A program made the position numbers and the translations under genes. This document shows positions 63,601-64,000 of a stretch of DNA of 64,000 nucleotides, in pieces; positions within the stretch are counted from its first letter, which is position 1; every line of letters starts with the position of its first letter. The notes beneath the pieces are model-generated. The model made no database searches. It saw nothing but the letters and a program-made list of their open reading frames with translations, and had not been told where the DNA came from. Location: the NCBI GenBank assembly GCA_020723305.1, contig DYJC01000004.1, positions 1 to 64,000 of the forward strand, given 5' to 3'. This stretch comes from Desulfosudis oleivorans (GTDB lineage Bacteria; Desulfobacterota; Desulfobacteria; Desulfobacterales; SURF-7).

Positions 63601-63722
63601 GGATCCAGAACAAGATCACCGGTTTTTACATCTGAAAAAAGCAGATCCAGAACACTGGTTTGACTTTGTTCCCAATATGGAAGGGAACAGGATAAATGAT
63701 CCGATACTCTTTTTTTTCCCAT
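60687..63722 (-). CDS. Fusion of DNA-methylase-like domain with PyrK electron-transfer subunit
   Basis: A 1011-residue protein. Residues 1-450 look like a class-I N6/N4 DNA or RNA methyltransferase: VLDPFCGAGIP (39-49, motif I), AGDLNPMAV, a four-cysteine zinc ribbon (C107, C110, C140, C143), and the catalytic-type motif DPPG (326-329). Residues 480-640 look like an associated domain of unknown type. Residues about 650-1011 are PyrK: FAD-binding RPFGI (736-740), the NAD loop GGGVGMAP (826-833), and a 2Fe-2S site with C971, C976, C979 and C995. A segment of ~100 residues is inserted in the FAD domain. It overlaps pyrD by four bases. I know of no function that needs both activities; moonlighting or a fusion joined by accident are options. 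Confidence 0.8.
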   Translation of the reverse strand: MGKKRVSDHLSCSLPYWEQSQTSVLDLLFSDVKTGDLVLDPFCGAGIPALVALQQGARVVAGDLNPMAVLLTRVLLQPMGLFALREEFQSVREAVADRICDRYTILCPGCGKKIGFEQLIWKSTEGREDEIRPDAVQAACINCGFKGTERLTDSQVRRQITQSRTSPENWFPRKKIQGTGSKNSYYIHDQFTQRNLASLADLFHGINSISMKKSREFFQSVFISTLFQCITQGISGNSSNPISDAEIPGIRKASVSLEVNVWKAFKDQFEQWMQNKKTTNALLSFVRFSDSIKAFEDTDDHVTIIHSDCLEFPFPQRPKITHVFLDPPGDQAGICLSASEFQGAWLRKGVDQKRFWNTELQSIEDNLEPFQKLLEKIAASTDDSCRIILSYRASKKETWEALQDRSSAAGYELQELESVKSLIPCRKKKQGKTEAEKYGFLVRTRRNNRRPGPEPSDKNTKAVSLHETQFPHPIQSAMVRLLSEASENQKAYNRLCLILLETILAKDGYRIVFAEPNQFDWSEADREIRPEALHSHDKNFPTIDIAAEHPDGRQIYFCFYDPGNEKKHKQVAGKIFQQDRQSFHRVCYLIFENRLQMNSCRQIEWADNWPRGFFVCYPDLCQQAGKIQPDLFRDPADRFSKRSVPSRKQGIRHFRAEVLRNSPVGLKGKPMHYKLEFQTSDMKNIGPGQFVMVDTLPIGQRKKMDQIYYQNAYTTGKNQPGKKIRIDLMPKSYLKRPFGIQRAYYHCFEWGYHHTLSLPPVLAGITHTVFPHKFEIFYKRMEGGIGTREMTDLKKGDQVRMLGPLGKYTHIPEWRSQGISEVHLVGGGVGMAPLVFFGQALKFYSFDLKAFIGIDRIESLRETPYGKSFAEEPEKAYVYIEELGGIGLRPCDIYLSREYRDNEKLSEKIPDNNYHYGLVTDQYRSYLEKIKNRENLMIIACGPKPMMVVLQRIASVFDIPMKVLLEKRMGCGIGVCMSCVCRTKKDQKSQYSRVCVEGPVFDANEIDWEKL

Positions 63723-64000
63723 AATATATCCAACGAAAAAAACATCTTACGTTTTATGAACAAATCACAAATAATCCATAAATCCTGTCCAATCGCACGC
63801 ATAATGAGTCAATATCCGAAATAAATCAACCATATGTTGTGAATATTTGTGCCAAATCCATAACCAACTGAAATCAAAAAAAAATACAATACGTTATTGA
63901 TATCAAAAAAAAATCAGGAACCAGGATAAGACATCCTGAATCCGGAAAGATACAACCGGAACTTCGGAAACCCTTCTTCTCTCTTGTATTGACCCTTTAC
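63723..64000. other. Upstream region of the methylase-PyrK gene; no gene seen
   Basis: These 278 bases are AT-rich. A weak GGA-type ribosome site lies before the ATG at 63722. I see no clear -35/-10 pair, repeat or RNA. Confidence 0.5.

Overview
The window looks like a chromosomal segment of a Gram-negative anaerobe of the Desulfobacterota, most likely a Desulfobacterales-type sulfate reducer. This is inferred from gene style only: the gapless arginine/hslUV/xerC/folK run, an isovaleryl/terpenoid-type acyl-CoA operon, abundant GAF, CheC and PilB-like signalling proteins, FMN glutamate-synthase-like and PyrDK genes, and TusA/DsrE sulfur proteins. There is no rRNA or other species marker, so the genus is not claimed.

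Layout. 1-1.7 kb: a broken IS66 element followed by an intact REP-associated tyrosine transposase (RAYT) element with 22-bp inverted ends. 1.7-3.2 kb: pirin plus a DODA-type dioxygenase. 3.3-3.6 kb: a tRNA-Gly/tRNA-Cys pair with its own promoter and terminator. 3.6-15.8 kb: a long leftward block (Rho-N protein, HAD hydrolase, xerC, hslV, hslU, argB, argD, argF, argG, argH, lipoprotein, folK, YHS protein, tal, pgsA). 16-24 kb: signalling and ATPase genes (CheC, a histidine kinase/response regulator pair predicted to be nearly leaderless, a GAF-PilB ATPase, an ABC-F protein, a cNMP-binding protein), with a perfect-period 8-bp repeat array between convergent genes. 24-28 kb: a MerR-like protein with 36-residue repeats, a thioesterase, a degenerate metallo-beta-lactamase protein and a secreted orphan. 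28.4-40.8 kb: a leftward acyl-CoA catabolic operon (TetR, carboxyltransferase, biotin carboxylase, biotin carrier, enoyl-CoA hydratase, AtuA-like protein, two acyl-CoA dehydrogenases, a TIGR03084-like protein, an Old-Yellow-Enzyme-type reductase). 41-50 kb: a zinc-ribbon/pilin-like protein, EttA, a second GspE/PilB ATPase, HDOD, Tgt and a KaiC-like/XRE/cupin fusion. 50.3-55.3 kb: a mosaic accessory region, GC-rich in its first half and marked by short direct repeats and a miniature element. 55.3-64 kb: an AAA/DUF4143 ATPase, a glutamate-synthase-like gene behind an ANTAR-type leader, the ANTAR regulator itself, pyrD, and a DNA-methylase-PyrK fusion.

Three things stand out. (1) A TusA / DsrE / OsmC-TusA / MetE-like cluster in which the MetE-like gene continues in frame through a TGA followed by a bacterial-SECIS-like hairpin. 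This is a candidate selenoprotein in a candidate sulfur/selenium-linked methyl-transfer system. (2) A GAF-ANTAR antiterminator next to a glutamate-synthase-like gene whose leader has two hexaloop hairpins (loops AACGGC and AAAGGC, each with A1 and G4); the second is mutually exclusive with a strong terminator. (3) A 1011-residue protein joining a zinc-ribbon DNA-methylase-like region to PyrK, overlapping pyrD.
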